Positions 36,507 to 47,261 of a DNA stretch of 64,000 nucleotides are shown here, one piece after another. Each line of letters opens with the position of its first letter. Positions within the stretch are counted from its first letter, which is position 1. The notes under the pieces were generated by a model. That model did not search any database, was not told where the DNA came from, and saw only the letters and a list, made by a program, of their open reading frames with translations. Position numbers and translations under genes: made by a program. The stretch covers positions 298,747 to 362,746 of the forward strand of contig JAAGOF010000250.1 in NCBI GenBank assembly GCA_010645155.1. The letters run 5' to 3'. Source of the DNA: Tigriopus japonicus. Lineage: Eukaryota; Arthropoda; Copepoda; Harpacticoida; Harpacticidae.

Positions 36507-37652
36507 TATTTGGTACGTTGGCTGACAATCAATTTCTTCTTCGTCTTATGCATTCATTTATAAGAATAATAAAAGGTCATTATCCTCTACACATCAAACT
36601 TGTATTGACAAGACAAACAAAGATGATAAGAATTGTGTTAGAATTTAGATAGTATCTATATTTTCAGAAACTAGATTAATCCACGGACATCTAGAATGTC
36701 CTTGATTAATCATATCTTTTACCATGTAAATAACAAAGTGTCCGACCTTGATCTCTTTTCGAAAGATTCATTAATTCTAGATTCCCCTAATGGGCCTTAA
36801 GAGCAGAAAAACATGAAATTGTTTTGAAGAAGTTTAATCGACGGTTACAAATTTCGCCACTAGATGGAGGCAAAACAAGGCAAAGGCTCTTGATTTCACA
36901 ATTATCCTCAACTATCCTCTTTCTTATTGCAGCTTCCATCTAAAAGTTCATTTCTCTTGATATTTCGAGTTTTTTAGAGCTCAGCAACGATATAATTATG
37001 TTCAAAAATCAAAAAGCCATCCTGAGTGATCACAAGTTAAGGCCAAAAATTTAACAGAAGCACCAACAACGAAGCTCAACTTTGTTGCCTGCATGCAGAC
37101 GGCTCTGGCAGCGAGTTGTTCGTTTTGAGAACAAGAGAGGGCACCCGAGCAGAATGTGCTCAGGACATTCTGAATTATGCGACGGCCATCTAGTTCTAGG
37201 TGAGTAGAATGTTGGTTTTCTCACAAACCAGCTCCAGACTTCTCAGTTCTAGCTAAGCAGGCAGACGACGGCGACAGTAGTTTGATCCGTGACCTTCAGA
37301 TGACTCAGGCTGTATTTTCTGAATTGACTCTGAGAATCAAACTTCAAGCAAGATATTTGCCTTCCAAACAGGGTAGTGCCCTCTATGACGTTCCTTATGA
37401 ACCATCCTTTTTAGGAATGTTGTTAGGTAATCCCTCGTAGAGGGCGGTTTTGGCGACGTCAAAATTGAGATATCTCTATTTCATTTATCTATGGTTTTCT
37501 TTAAAATCGTCTTACTCGGGCCAAGCTCCTTGCTCGGGCAATTAATAATAGTACTTGTAATTCTTGATTCATTCCGTGCTCAGTTTTTTTACAAGTTTAC
37601 ACCCTGGTTCGAAATTTGGGTGGCAAACATGATATTTGACATTTTTTTTTTT
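36507..37652. other. Intergenic stretch without recognised genes
   Basis: AT-rich DNA. Short inverted motifs GCCCTCTA (37378) and TAGAGGGC (37437) are the only structure noticed. Confidence 0.4.
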
Positions 37653-37828
37653 GCGGATTTTTTACTACCGTTACAAGGAATGCGATTCCCTGTACATTGA
37701 AGGATTTCTCCCGACAGCTGCAATTCGATCCCCAACAGGATTCGAACCTACGCCATCTGGGGAAGCACTTACACTCGGCTCTTTATAGGAACGCATTAGT
37801 ACGCGCGGCCACTCTGGCTTCCGAATAT
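37653..37828 (-). mobile_element. tRNA-derived SINE sharing the LINE 3' tail
   Basis: On the minus strand a degenerate tRNA-like head has an A-box-like GCCAGAGTGGCC (37807-37818) and a perfect B box GGTTCGAATCC (37738-37748), reminiscent of a class II (Leu/Ser) tRNA. After a short body the element ends with CAGGGAATCGCATTCCTTGT and then AAAAAATCCGC. This is the same tail as the LINE at 26.4 kb and its fragment at 24.4 kb. The 5' boundary is approximate, and a T/A run abuts the 3' end. Confidence 0.82.
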
Positions 37829-39189
37829 TACGGCAATGTGAGGACAAATTTGATCGATCAAATATCCAATGTGCCCCCAACAGCTTCTAGAATGTTTTTG
37901 GATTCGTTGTTAATATAATTCAAAGACAAAAAAGTGCAGTCTTCCACTCACTCAAAAAAATTTTGAACTGTAAAAATCAAATTTTGCTTGGTCTTTGAGA
38001 TTGAGGAGTGGTCTGGGGACATCTCCAACCCAAAAAACGACTGAAATTTTACTGTCCACCATGGTGGGTTCAAGAGCTCATTCCTCTAGTTTTTGGTGAC
38101 GTCAGAAAAAACGAAGATTTATGCATGTTAAATGCTACAATGCCTATCTCATCTGCACAACTTGAAGTTGGAGTGGCAAATCTTGACATTTTCCGATAAA
38201 TAAGCATGTTTTATTGCTTCTACCTAAAATTTTGTTACATGAATTAAAGGGGCTCTTCCGAACTTTTGAATCAGGAACGCCTGTCTGGGAATAAACAGAT
38301 GGCCAGAAGAGACATGTTCTTGTGGCAACTAAACATAAAAGGAAATCAATTGATTAATTGCACGCTTCCAATTTCTTCTAGTGTTTTGTATTTACTATGC
38401 AAGCTCTTCAACATAGATTAACCATGTCATTGCTCTTTCGAAAATCTGACCCTTGAAAACTCGTTAAAAAAAGTTAAAAAAAAACTTTTTATCGACAAAT
38501 ATGAAAAATAATATAAGCACATATTAGTTTCACCAACAAATCTGCAATGTTTGAGAGTGAAACAAATTTCTGTGTTTGCCAAAGCAAAACCTAATGGAAA
38601 ATGAACAACCCAAGAAAGTGTCTTGTCATCCCAAGAAAGTCTCTCAAATTTGAGGTAATTTAAGGTCAAATTGAGAATAGAAGATTTGCAGTTGAGATAT
38701 TCCAAAAAAAGTAGCAAAACACTTCATCAGTATGAAACCCTGGAAGGCTCAATTTTTTTATAAAGTTGTTTGTCCTCGTAAAGGTTTAATAATGTAACAA
38801 TCATGAAGGCAAAATTGTATTTTTTCTTTCATTTTTTGCGTCAAACTGAGATTGAAACAAGTTCTTAAGCTTTGTAATGGAGATGTAAAAACGTGCACTT
38901 GTAATGTTAATTTGTGTGCTTTAATGAATGACTATTTTTAAAAGCTAAGTCTTTGAGTCGTAATTAGATTTTACTAATAAAAAAGTAAAGTAAAGTTGTA
39001 AGGTTTATATAAAGGTGAGGTAAACTCATCCAGTAGTTTCCTGTATTTTTTATCGTTTCTTGGGCCAATTTTCTTGAGTCTCAATATCAGAAAATTCTCG
39101 ATGTAAGCAACATTTTGCCGCTGACAGAAAAGTTGCTTAAAATTAAATTCGATTATTCATTACTATTTTATTACATGATGTATTTGTTT
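37829..39189. other. Intergenic stretch without recognised genes
   Basis: AT-rich DNA with no coding or repeat feature that I can support. Confidence 0.4.
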
Positions 39190-39229
39190 ACAGGGAATCA
39201 CATTCCTTCAATGGAAGTCAAAAATCCGC
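39190..39229 (+). repeat. LINE/SINE-tail-like fragment
   Basis: ACAGGGAATCACATTCCTT followed by AAAAATCCGC resembles the LINE/SINE tail in plus orientation, with a diverged middle. It abuts copy A of an unrelated interspersed repeat. Confidence 0.55.
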
Positions 39230-39238
39230 AACCAGACC

Positions 39239-39340
39239 GTCCAAATTCTCACAAGCCACCTATTGTTGCCAAACAAGCTTTTTCTCATATTTCATCCGCG
39301 CCCGATAAGATTTTTGAAGGGATATCTTGAACCTCCAGTG
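39239..39340 (+). repeat. Interspersed repeat family, copy A
   Basis: CCAAATTCTCACAAGCCACC, TTGCCAAACAAGCTTTTTCTC and the following 60 bp match copies at 61128-61236 (inverted) and 61492-61605. Family identity is unknown. Confidence 0.75.
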
Positions 39341-39931
39341 CTTTTCCCATTAATTCAAAGAAATAAAACTTACCCAAAAGTGGTTTCAGAAAAGGTATGT
39401 ATCAAAAAAAGGAAATATCTCAAATGTCATAAAATTTCGGGTGTCAAGAGCCACGGATATTTTCAGATTTTCAATTAACCTAAAATTCTTTGTTGTTGGT
39501 TGCTTGATTTTCTCAACCACCAAAACTCCTTTCCTGACCAAAACATTCGTACATAACCCATAGCTTTTTAAGTAAAATCTAGTAAAAGGCCATATTTGGA
39601 AGAAAAGAATGGTTCACCAATAGAGAAGAAGATAAAAAGCAAATAAACAGTAAAAAGTGTAGAAAAATATAGAAAAATGGCACTAAAATGTCAAAAATGC
39701 AAATAAAAGCGGAAAAATAGGCTAATACAATGGAAAAAATGCCATAAAATGCAAAACATGTTGGCATAAATGGGTCAAACCAAGATTTTTTGGTTCTGGG
39801 TCAAGATCAGTGAATCGACTTTTTAGATTGAAGTGGTGTGGTTCCGAAATGAAATCAAAATTTTGAAGCTGCCTCAGATCCAGATCGGTGCAAATCTGGA
39901 TCAGATCGGATTGTATAATACTCATATAGGG

Positions 39932-40182
39932 AGGAGACGTGGCGTCATGGTTAGCGCAGTTTCCTAAAGTGAGAGAGGTCCCAGGTTCGATTCTCCTCTC
40001 CGACCTTTCTCAAGGAAACTTTTAGACGCTAAATCACACCCACAGGCGAAGAACCATTCTGATACCGGACATGAGAATGCCTATCGGAACAATTTGGACG
40101 ATGTGATGGCTGGCTTTGCTGGCCGGGCGAGGCTCAACCCTCCGACCCTAACACCAACACTCCAAAACAAAAAAAAAAAAAT
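39932..40182 (+). mobile_element. tRNA-derived SINE with poly(A) tail
   Basis: The tRNA-like head has an A-box-like TGGCGTCATGGTTAGCGC (from 39940) and B box GGTTCGATTCTCC (39984-39996). A tRNA-unrelated body of about 150 bp and a terminal A-run follow. The element is flanked by a perfect 8-bp duplication ATATAGGG (39924-39931 and 40183-40190). The T-stem does not pair, so this is not a functional tRNA gene. It is a different family from the SINE at 37.65 kb, which ends in the LINE tail. Confidence 0.88.
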
Positions 40183-40192
40183 ATATAGGGTG

Positions 40193-40465
40193 TTATACAA
40201 AGCAAAGATTTCTAGCATCACTCCATTCGATTTTTTGAGCTTTCAAGTACCATTTATTCAAGTTAAATGAGTTATCTCTTATTTCGATACAATTCTGGGG
40301 TGAATCGCGGTTTGTTCTGGTTTTGGCTCTGGATTGATATGTGCAACTCACAATGAACCAACCTCCAAAGTGATCCCATCCAATACTGAGCCCACTCATG
40401 ACCCAATTGGCCCCATCCACATATGCTAACAAGATGTAGAGGAGAAAAATAAAAGTAGAAGCCAT
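40193..40465 (-). CDS. Possible small secreted protein or first exon
   Basis: A 90-codon minus-strand frame starts with a good signal peptide (core STFIFLLYILLAYVDG) and then WVMSGLSIGWDHFGGWF. It may run to the stop at 40193, or be a first exon ending at the donor FI/GTGAGT after about 52 codons. No partner exon, TATA box or family was recognised. The SINE lies immediately past the stop. Confidence 0.3.
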   Translation of the reverse strand: MASTFIFLLYILLAYVDGANWVMSGLSIGWDHFGGWFIVSCTYQSRAKTRTNRDSPQNCIEIRDNSFNLNKWYLKAQKIEWSDARNLCFV

Positions 40466-40675
40466 AAATGCAGTTAAAACTTCGTTAAAACTTCGAAAAG
40501 AGATGATAAACGTATGATGATAAATGTATTACAGGTCAAACCAAGGAGTAATTAGTGAAGTAAAATCTAAATTCCACGCAACCACCATTTTTTTCTTCGT
40601 TTTTGTCAAAATTAGCAAAAAATGCAAATAAAGCCAAAAAATGCAAATGGGACGTTTAACATTTGTAGCTCTCTA

Positions 40676-40707
40676 TTCATCAGTCATTAATTTTGATGAC
40701 TGATGAA
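40676..40707. repeat. Perfect 12-bp-arm palindrome
   Basis: TTCATCAGTCAT and its exact complement flank an 8-nt loop TAATTTTG. Confidence 0.9.
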
Positions 40708-42374
40708 CTTTATTTTGAACACATATTTTGGCCTTTTTAAGGATATCTTTTCCCAAATAATTGGTAATTTAGAGAAGAGCTGTCAGCTTAAATAATGGCA
40801 CCATATCATTATTGTTGAAATTTTAAGATATATTTACGGTACAACTTGGAGTTGGCAAGATTTAAAAAAAAAATGAAATTCGTCTTTTGAAATATTCAAA
40901 TAATCTGTTGCTCAATTCTGGAGGGGAATGGGGTCCTGGATCAAAAATTTGGGAACCCTTACAGTAAATATTTTACAGGATTGGGTCCTCATTATCACAT
41001 CACGGACCTCAGTGTTGATTAAAAGTCGCAAAGCTGCTTAAAACTGTTTATGACTTTGAGCAAAATACTGTTTCTTCGATTTTGTTAACATGACTTGTTC
41101 TCGAGTGTTTAGAAGTCTAGCTGTGATTGTGAAATATTGTTGGAAAATTGCCCGCGGGTGTAAGAGGGGAGAAAGGGGCCTTACAGTATTTTTTCTTCCT
41201 GTGTTTAGTTCACAATCCAGGCTGTTATTTTTCTTTGCGCAAATAGTAAATACATTTGTTATCAACACTATCAACACTTTGTCACATTTTAAGTGCTTTG
41301 ACGAAAAGAATACACGGTTTGTTAAATGAATATTTGGGGTCATTTTCGGCCATTTGCAGTTGCTAACTTGCAGGGAAAGTATTTTTCATTATTTTACTTT
41401 TTGTTTCATGTATTCAAAATCAATCTCATAATATTCCACCAACTTGAAAAATACGTCCCTTGGGACAAAACGTTGGCTAAACATTTTGGTTCAAAAATTA
41501 GAGGGCGCTTCAGGCAAGTGTCTCAAGTGACCAATGTTTTGAAACGCCCTCTACAAAGACGATGATTTTGCCGGTGACATCATCTTTCTCGTTCTCTGCT
41601 CTATCCGTGTCAGATGGGCAAACATTTTGCCGGTGCAGCCTAGGACTGAAACTGAGGCATGAACGGCGTCCACCAGAAAGTCTCTTTGCATCATGCAGCT
41701 GATGAAATCTAACATAGACCTGTTCGCCAAAGTTCTGGAACATTCCAAATAAATTGTGCGCCTCCCATTTTTTTGGAATCATTAATACCCAAGAGACTAA
41801 GTGGAAAAAGTACAAAAATAAAAATAAAAATAAAAAAATAAGCAAATCTATGCATCAACTGTTTAAGCCGGTTTAAGCCTTGTGAATTGTTCCTTACGAC
41901 AGCATACTGATTGAAATTTACTTTATCGTTCATTTTCATCCTTTTAGTAAAATTGCTCTAAGAAGTCAGTAAGACATTTCTTGGGACAAATGTTGACTTT
42001 GTTTACTTCTTGTTCAACAGTACTTTGTACTTAGATGGGCACAACATTAAACCTGGGCCTTCCCCCTGGGTCACGCTGACTTCTAGAATTTTCTGGTAAA
42101 TACATCAAAGAACATCACATGTGCTGCCCCTTAGCTTCAGTGACAGAGCCGGGAATCAAGCAAGGAAGGTTAAATACAGGGTGACAAACGAAACAATAAT
42201 TGACCAATCAAATGATGCGACACATTGAATTCAAGTTGAAGTCATTGAAGATTTCAAAGTATTATACAGACTGAAGAAAGCCAAAAAGTGTGCTTCTTTC
42301 CCGATTCAGTTCTTAATGACACCAGCTAACGCAACACAATGAGGTCCCAATAACTACATCAACTGTGGGCAAAG
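40708..42374. other. Intergenic stretch without recognised genes
   Basis: AT-rich. Inverted AGAGGGCGCTTC (41499) and GAAACGCCCTCT (41541) are the only structure noted. Confidence 0.4.
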
Positions 42375-42380
42375 TATAAA
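42375..42380 (+). promoter_or_regulatory. Candidate TATA box
   Basis: TATAAA about 190 bp before the ATG of the orphan exon at 42568. Confidence 0.3.
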
Positions 42381-42567
42381 CAGTTGCTATACACTGAGAT
42401 AGCGACTATTGTTAAGCCGACCTTTTTAGCAAATCATATGTTTGTTTACTCATTTGATGGATATTTTACTAAATTATCACCAGTACGGGTTTATTTTGAT
42501 ATCTCATAAAATTTCGAACCTTGAGGTTCGTCGCTACCCTGACTTCAAGCATGACAGGCATGGGCCA

Positions 42568-42804
42568 ATGTTGAGCTCCTTAGCGCAGACGCCTACTCAC
42601 TTGAATCATACGGCACCTTACGATCTGACCACCAGGGGGCTAACGAATCGTCATGCCCTCACGAGTGGTCTGTTGAAGGGTGACTTGAATGCCGAGCATG
42701 GACCCAAGAGGAAATTTGAGGACCATGCTTCGCTAGTGTTCGTCGACGGCGTCGACGCCAACAGTTGCCTCAGAGGGAATGATGACGATGGACCGGCCCG
42801 TACG
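42568..42804 (+). CDS. Orphan putative first coding exon
   Basis: From ATG at 42568 the frame runs 79 codons to a donor-like ACG/GTAAAC at 42804 (phase 0). The segment is clearly richer in G+C than its AT-rich flanks and reads like coding sequence: MLSSLAQTPTHLNH, then PYDLTTRG, KRKFEDHASLVFVDG and an acidic end. The frame is open further upstream, so the start is uncertain. PYDLTT resembles a PxDLS-type CtBP-binding motif and KRKFEDH could be a basic patch; both are weak hints of a nuclear protein. I do not recognise the family and found no downstream exon in the next 3 kb. Confidence 0.4.
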
Positions 42805-45578
42805 GTAAACTGAGCAGGCTTGCTAGAAAGTCGAGATCTTGGTCAGTTTTAAAAAGCATTACATTTGTTACAACCGAACCTCTTTTAACATTAGACTCGT
42901 AAAAAGTGATTCGAGAGAAACATGACAAGATTTCGATTTCATTTAAGCGGGATAAAGTTGGATTTCAGAATTCAGGAGAAAAGCAGGAAAGTATGGAATC
43001 AGACAAAAATTCGAAGCTGTAGCATTTCATTCATCTAAAGGTGTCATTTTTTGGTCTTGGTCAGAAGATACATTTATCAAGGATTTATCGATATTCACAC
43101 GAAGTTTGTAAATGGGGGTTGGGTATAATTTCAAGAGCGGTTGTTCATTTTCCTTACAAAGTTATACTTGCTAACTGGCAGAAATGTTTTATGGCATATC
43201 TATTCACGCATTTGACTTAAGTATATCAGGTCTTCTATGTTGGTGTCTTTTCTTTGATCATTTTTTACTAACCCTGCCTTCAATGAGCTTTTCTAAGCAT
43301 TCTTTTCGTCACTCATAGCCAAATCAACTTCATAATCAAATGCTAAGTTCTTGCGACGAACATTGGTAAATTTATGGCATTTTCATTCCTAATGTCGCAT
43401 TGCGGATATTTCCTCTTGCAGGTTTCGGTTCTTTCTTTCACCATAATTCTCTTCTTGAGTTCCAATTTATTTCCTTCTAATTTTTCTCGTACTTTTCCCT
43501 AAAATTGACCCGACCCATGAATCAGTCATCTGGCTTATTTTTCCACTCAACCGTGCGCAAATCTAGCCAACCTGAGAGCCTCCTTGAGACTTGAGGAAAG
43601 ACCGACCGTGTGAGGCACCCATCCATTCATCCATCCTTTCGTTCGTTCGTTCGTTTGTTGGCGTGGAGAAACTTCCAGTGGTTTCCATCATATTCTGAGC
43701 TCGTTCCAATTTTTCTCCGACAGCCAATCCCTAGCTCAGTGACCCATCAGCGTGAGTGAACCCCAAGCCCTAGATCCTAGCATACGGGAACAACCCACCT
43801 AGTTTGAATCCGCTAACTCGACTAACACCGAGAGTAGTACAATCAAGCGCAACAACTTTTTGTTCTTCGGGTTGTCCTTCATTTTGCGTTGGACCCACGT
43901 GATTCGTTGTTTGGGTGATTGATTGGCGTATCAAGTGAGAATCGTTTCTGAGTTCAGACCAAGTCTGATCCAATCTCTAGCTCTATCCAGGTCCATTTGG
44001 GACACTGAAGTCAGGCAAGGTAAGAACGCTGACCTTCTTCTTCCTTTAGCCTTTATGTAAAAATATGAGGCTGGTGGGATCCGAATCAGAAACGGTTCCA
44101 GGACCATTTTTTTAATCAAGTTGTGGCCATTCAAAAACCATCGAGAGGTAGATAGTCCAGGACGAATTTGAACCCACGAGGAAGGAAGGGTCATGGAGGG
44201 TTCGATCAGTTTGTAGGCGAGTGTCATTGAATGGGTCTAATCCATACCGAATGGAGAGCCAGCGAATTGATAAATTTGATGAAAAGTCGGATGAACATCT
44301 AAATAAATCCAATTTGTTCGAGCGTGGTCGATGATGTCAGCCGGAAATGGAATACTTGTGGAACGGAGATTTGTTCTAAATGAGAGTAAAAGTAACGTGA
44401 AGATTTGGAACAACGAACGTCATGAACGGAAACGGGGTAATAGTGCTCTACGTTAAAATCTGTGAGTAGTCGACCCAAATTTCAATTTGGATTTTAAGGA
44501 CACCACCCCGGTTGTGTAACGTTTGAATGAAAAATAGGAATCACAAGTTTCTTTAGCTATTTTTAACCGAAATTTAATGGTTCTCGTGGAATAGGCACAA
44601 AAAAGCTCGGTTCCGAAATAAATAGGAACCTCTCCTTTGACCTTATTTTTCAAAATCGGGCAGTTATTTGACGGAAAGATCCGGGTAAACTGAGGAGCAT
44701 CAAGGAAGTTCAATTCCCAGTGTGACGGAAAATGTCCTTGAAAATGCGGGTTCAATTCATGACAGCCAACCCTTTTGAAGTCTGAGAGAGGGCCTCTCCT
44801 TCTTTGTTTTTATATTCGTGAGCCAGGACCATTTCCTCGAAAACTATTTGCCGTTATTTGTTAAAAAAAAATCAAATTTATGATGAGTTTACGTATCTTA
44901 TCCTGTAATTTTTTTGTCAATTGATGTCGAGCTTTTCCAGTTGCGTAATACAGGCAGGAAAAAACCGTGGTTGGAGAGAACCATATTCTTCTATATTTTT
45001 GTTCTTTTTTTTCGATTTTGTTAATAACTCATTTAGTCATGAGGTTGTTCACGTGTTTTTCCACTTGTTGCCCTTGTCTTCGATTCGGAGCAGTTTTGAT
45101 TGTGATATCCACGTCGTCGTTCGAATGGCTTATTAATCATAGAAGTTAAATGTGAAAGATGCCCGTTATTGGTAGATAAGGAAAATCAGTGGTGAAACAT
45201 GACAGTTGATCTTGGTTACTGCTTCTAGCCGAAATTGAAAGTCTATCGGCGTAAACCGTACCAAAAAATGGGCCTTAAATATCGTTGACGTTTTGATCGC
45301 TTGACACGGATGGATTTTTTCCTAATATACACGTTTTTTAAGGAAGAGCAAAGTGTTCAAGCCATTAGAATTTAGCAAAGTTAGCTGTCTGGTTTTCTTC
45401 TTGGCTATGAATGCTAATTGTGTAAGAGGTGTTAATGATAATGAAGGTTTAAGAATTCTGTTATCATGGAAGTATTTGCTGCTGAAGAAGACTTTGTGGA
45501 TTTGTGCGTGAGTCATGTTTTTGTGGTGCTACGAGAGACCAGTTATAGGCCATTTCCGGGCCCGTTCGGCCTCCCAGG
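42805..45578. other. Non-coding stretch before the serine protease
   Basis: No coding exon recognised. A strong donor (GGCAAG/GTAAGA) at about 44018 could end a 5' UTR exon. The rest is featureless. Confidence 0.35.
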
Positions 45579-45585
45579 TATATAC
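45579..45585 (+). promoter_or_regulatory. Candidate TATA box of the serine protease gene
   Basis: TATATAC about 240 bp before the ATG at 45821. Confidence 0.35.
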
Positions 45586-45820
45586 TCCTGCCAGCCAAAA
45601 TCACCAACACTTCTAGTGGATGTAACATAGATCACCATCTCGAGCGAACTCAGTCATCGAGTTGTTTTGAGCATGGTAACAACTCTTGGTTATCCCAACG
45701 TCTTGAGAATAGAAAATCGACGAGGTTCCAAGAAACGTGGACATTCCCCGGGTTGCAACGGAATATCACCGCTTTGGTTCGAACCCGTTAAAAGTTTTAC
45801 AGTCGTGTTAAAGAACCAGC

Positions 45821-47098
45821 ATGCATTGGATATTGACTTTCTGGTTTTTGATTCTCCGAGGATGTCATTTGATCCTAGCCTTACCCCAAGGGATTGTTTT
45901 TCCCGTTGATCAAGATGCATCCTCCAATGGAGCCCGTTTTGGGGTCGGAGGTGAATGTTTGCCAATCAACGAGTGTCCAACGCTGATGGCTATATTGGAG
46001 TCGAACTTCCAAGGAATCCGAGAGTTTGAATCCTGTGGATTTCGCGAGTCAGATGATGTTCCATTGTACAAGTGTCCTGCCATAAATGAGGACCCCCTTT
46101 CCCATTGTCTGTGTCGTACTGCTGAGAGATGTGAACCTATCAAAGAACTAGTCGAGCAACGCAATTTCACGGCCCTCAAGGCATTAGAACGATGTGGATG
46201 GTCTGAAGACGAAACGCCGCTCTATTGTTGTCCAAAAAATCTACGTCGTATCTTATCTGCCGACGATCCCAACAGCTCTGTCCGTATTTTGACGATCAAT
46301 TCAACCCAAGAAGATCCTACTTTCAAGAATGTCTGCGGATTCTCCGACGGCACGAGGATTGTAGGTGGCTCCGATGTCGATAACCATGCCTATCCTTGGG
46401 CGGCTGCTTTAACTTACATCAATCCCGAAACCAATACCCGCCTTTATCTTTGTGGTGGGGTGCTTATCAAAGAGAACTTCATCTTAACAGCCGCACATTG
46501 CATTAGCACCAAAAACGGACACAGTTTGGCCCAGGTGCGTCTGGGTCATGCCGTTCTCAGTGATCCAAACGGTGTCGACGTGCCCATTAAAGCTATCCAC
46601 ATTCATCCTGATTTTGAAGTAGACCCAATTTTGACGGCCGATATTGCACTCTTGGAACTGGAAGAAAATGTTCCGGTAAACGGAAACATTCGTCCCATTT
46701 GTTTGCTCTCAAGTTTCAACTCCACCACGATTCTTGAGGCCGAAGTGTCTGGTTGGGGTCTGATCGATCGGACCAACACCAGTGACCGAATGCAGTTTTT
46801 GAAGGTGGACATTGAAGACCCTGAAGTGTGCGAGCAAGAATATCGAGCCAAACTTCCATGGTTTAGATTAGAGGACTCCCAAATTTGTGCTCGTGGTGAG
46901 CTAGGAACCGATAGTTGCAAGGGAGATTCGGGTGGCCCGTTGATGTATATCGACGAAAACTCTGCATACAACCTAATTGGCATTACCTCATTTGGCACCA
47001 CGAAATGCGATAGTAGTGTTCCAGGCATTTATACCAAAGTGACTGAATTCATGGATTGGATCCAGGATGTGGCTGGTCTAGAGGATGTGGAATCATAA
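45821..47098 (+). CDS. Two-clip-domain trypsin-like serine protease, single exon
   Basis: A 425-residue uninterrupted frame. A signal peptide (1 to about 22) is followed by clip domain 1 (C46, C52, C72, C85), clip domain 2 (C96, C98, C104, C125, C136, C137), a linker with C172, and an activation site TR/IVGG after R179. The chymotrypsin-fold domain has His226 (TAAHC), Asp274 (DIALLEL) and Ser370 (GDSGGP). Asp364 sits at the position of chymotrypsin Asp189, so cleavage after Arg or Lys is expected. Clip proteases act in haemolymph cascades for melanisation, Toll activation or clotting; the exact step is not deducible. Clip 1 lacks Cys1 and has Lys84 where Cys5 should be. No intron interrupts the frame, unusual for this family. 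AATAAA at 47262 is a plausible poly(A) signal. Confidence 0.95.
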   Translation: MHWILTFWFLILRGCHLILALPQGIVFPVDQDASSNGARFGVGGECLPINECPTLMAILESNFQGIREFESCGFRESDDVPLYKCPAINEDPLSHCLCRTAERCEPIKELVEQRNFTALKALERCGWSEDETPLYCCPKNLRRILSADDPNSSVRILTINSTQEDPTFKNVCGFSDGTRIVGGSDVDNHAYPWAAALTYINPETNTRLYLCGGVLIKENFILTAAHCISTKNGHSLAQVRLGHAVLSDPNGVDVPIKAIHIHPDFEVDPILTADIALLELEENVPVNGNIRPICLLSSFNSTTILEAEVSGWGLIDRTNTSDRMQFLKVDIEDPEVCEQEYRAKLPWFRLEDSQICARGELGTDSCKGDSGGPLMYIDENSAYNLIGITSFGTTKCDSSVPGIYTKVTEFMDWIQDVAGLEDVES

Positions 47099-47261
47099 AC
47101 GATCGAACGATGAAAAGAAGCTTATGGTTCAACTCGTTGAACCTGTTTTCTTTTGTTAGATTCTAATGGCTCTTTTAGGGCATACCGTGATATAATGTTG
47201 ATTCAAAATGAATATTGAATACATGCAATCTATCTTGCAAATTTAACTTGTTAATTGACAG

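Noticed and set aside
37671..37880. 69-codon minus-strand frame with a GVGSNPVG-like stretch
   Set aside because: It lies across the tRNA-like head and tail of a SINE, whose B box produces this translation.
39932..40010. Functional tRNA gene
   Set aside because: A and B boxes are present but the T-stem and acceptor stem do not pair, and a long body with a poly(A) tail follows; it is a SINE.
39579..40745. Possible element with AAAGGCCATATTTGG-type ends and AAAATGCAAATAAA motifs
   Set aside because: The inverted ends match weakly and no target duplication could be found.
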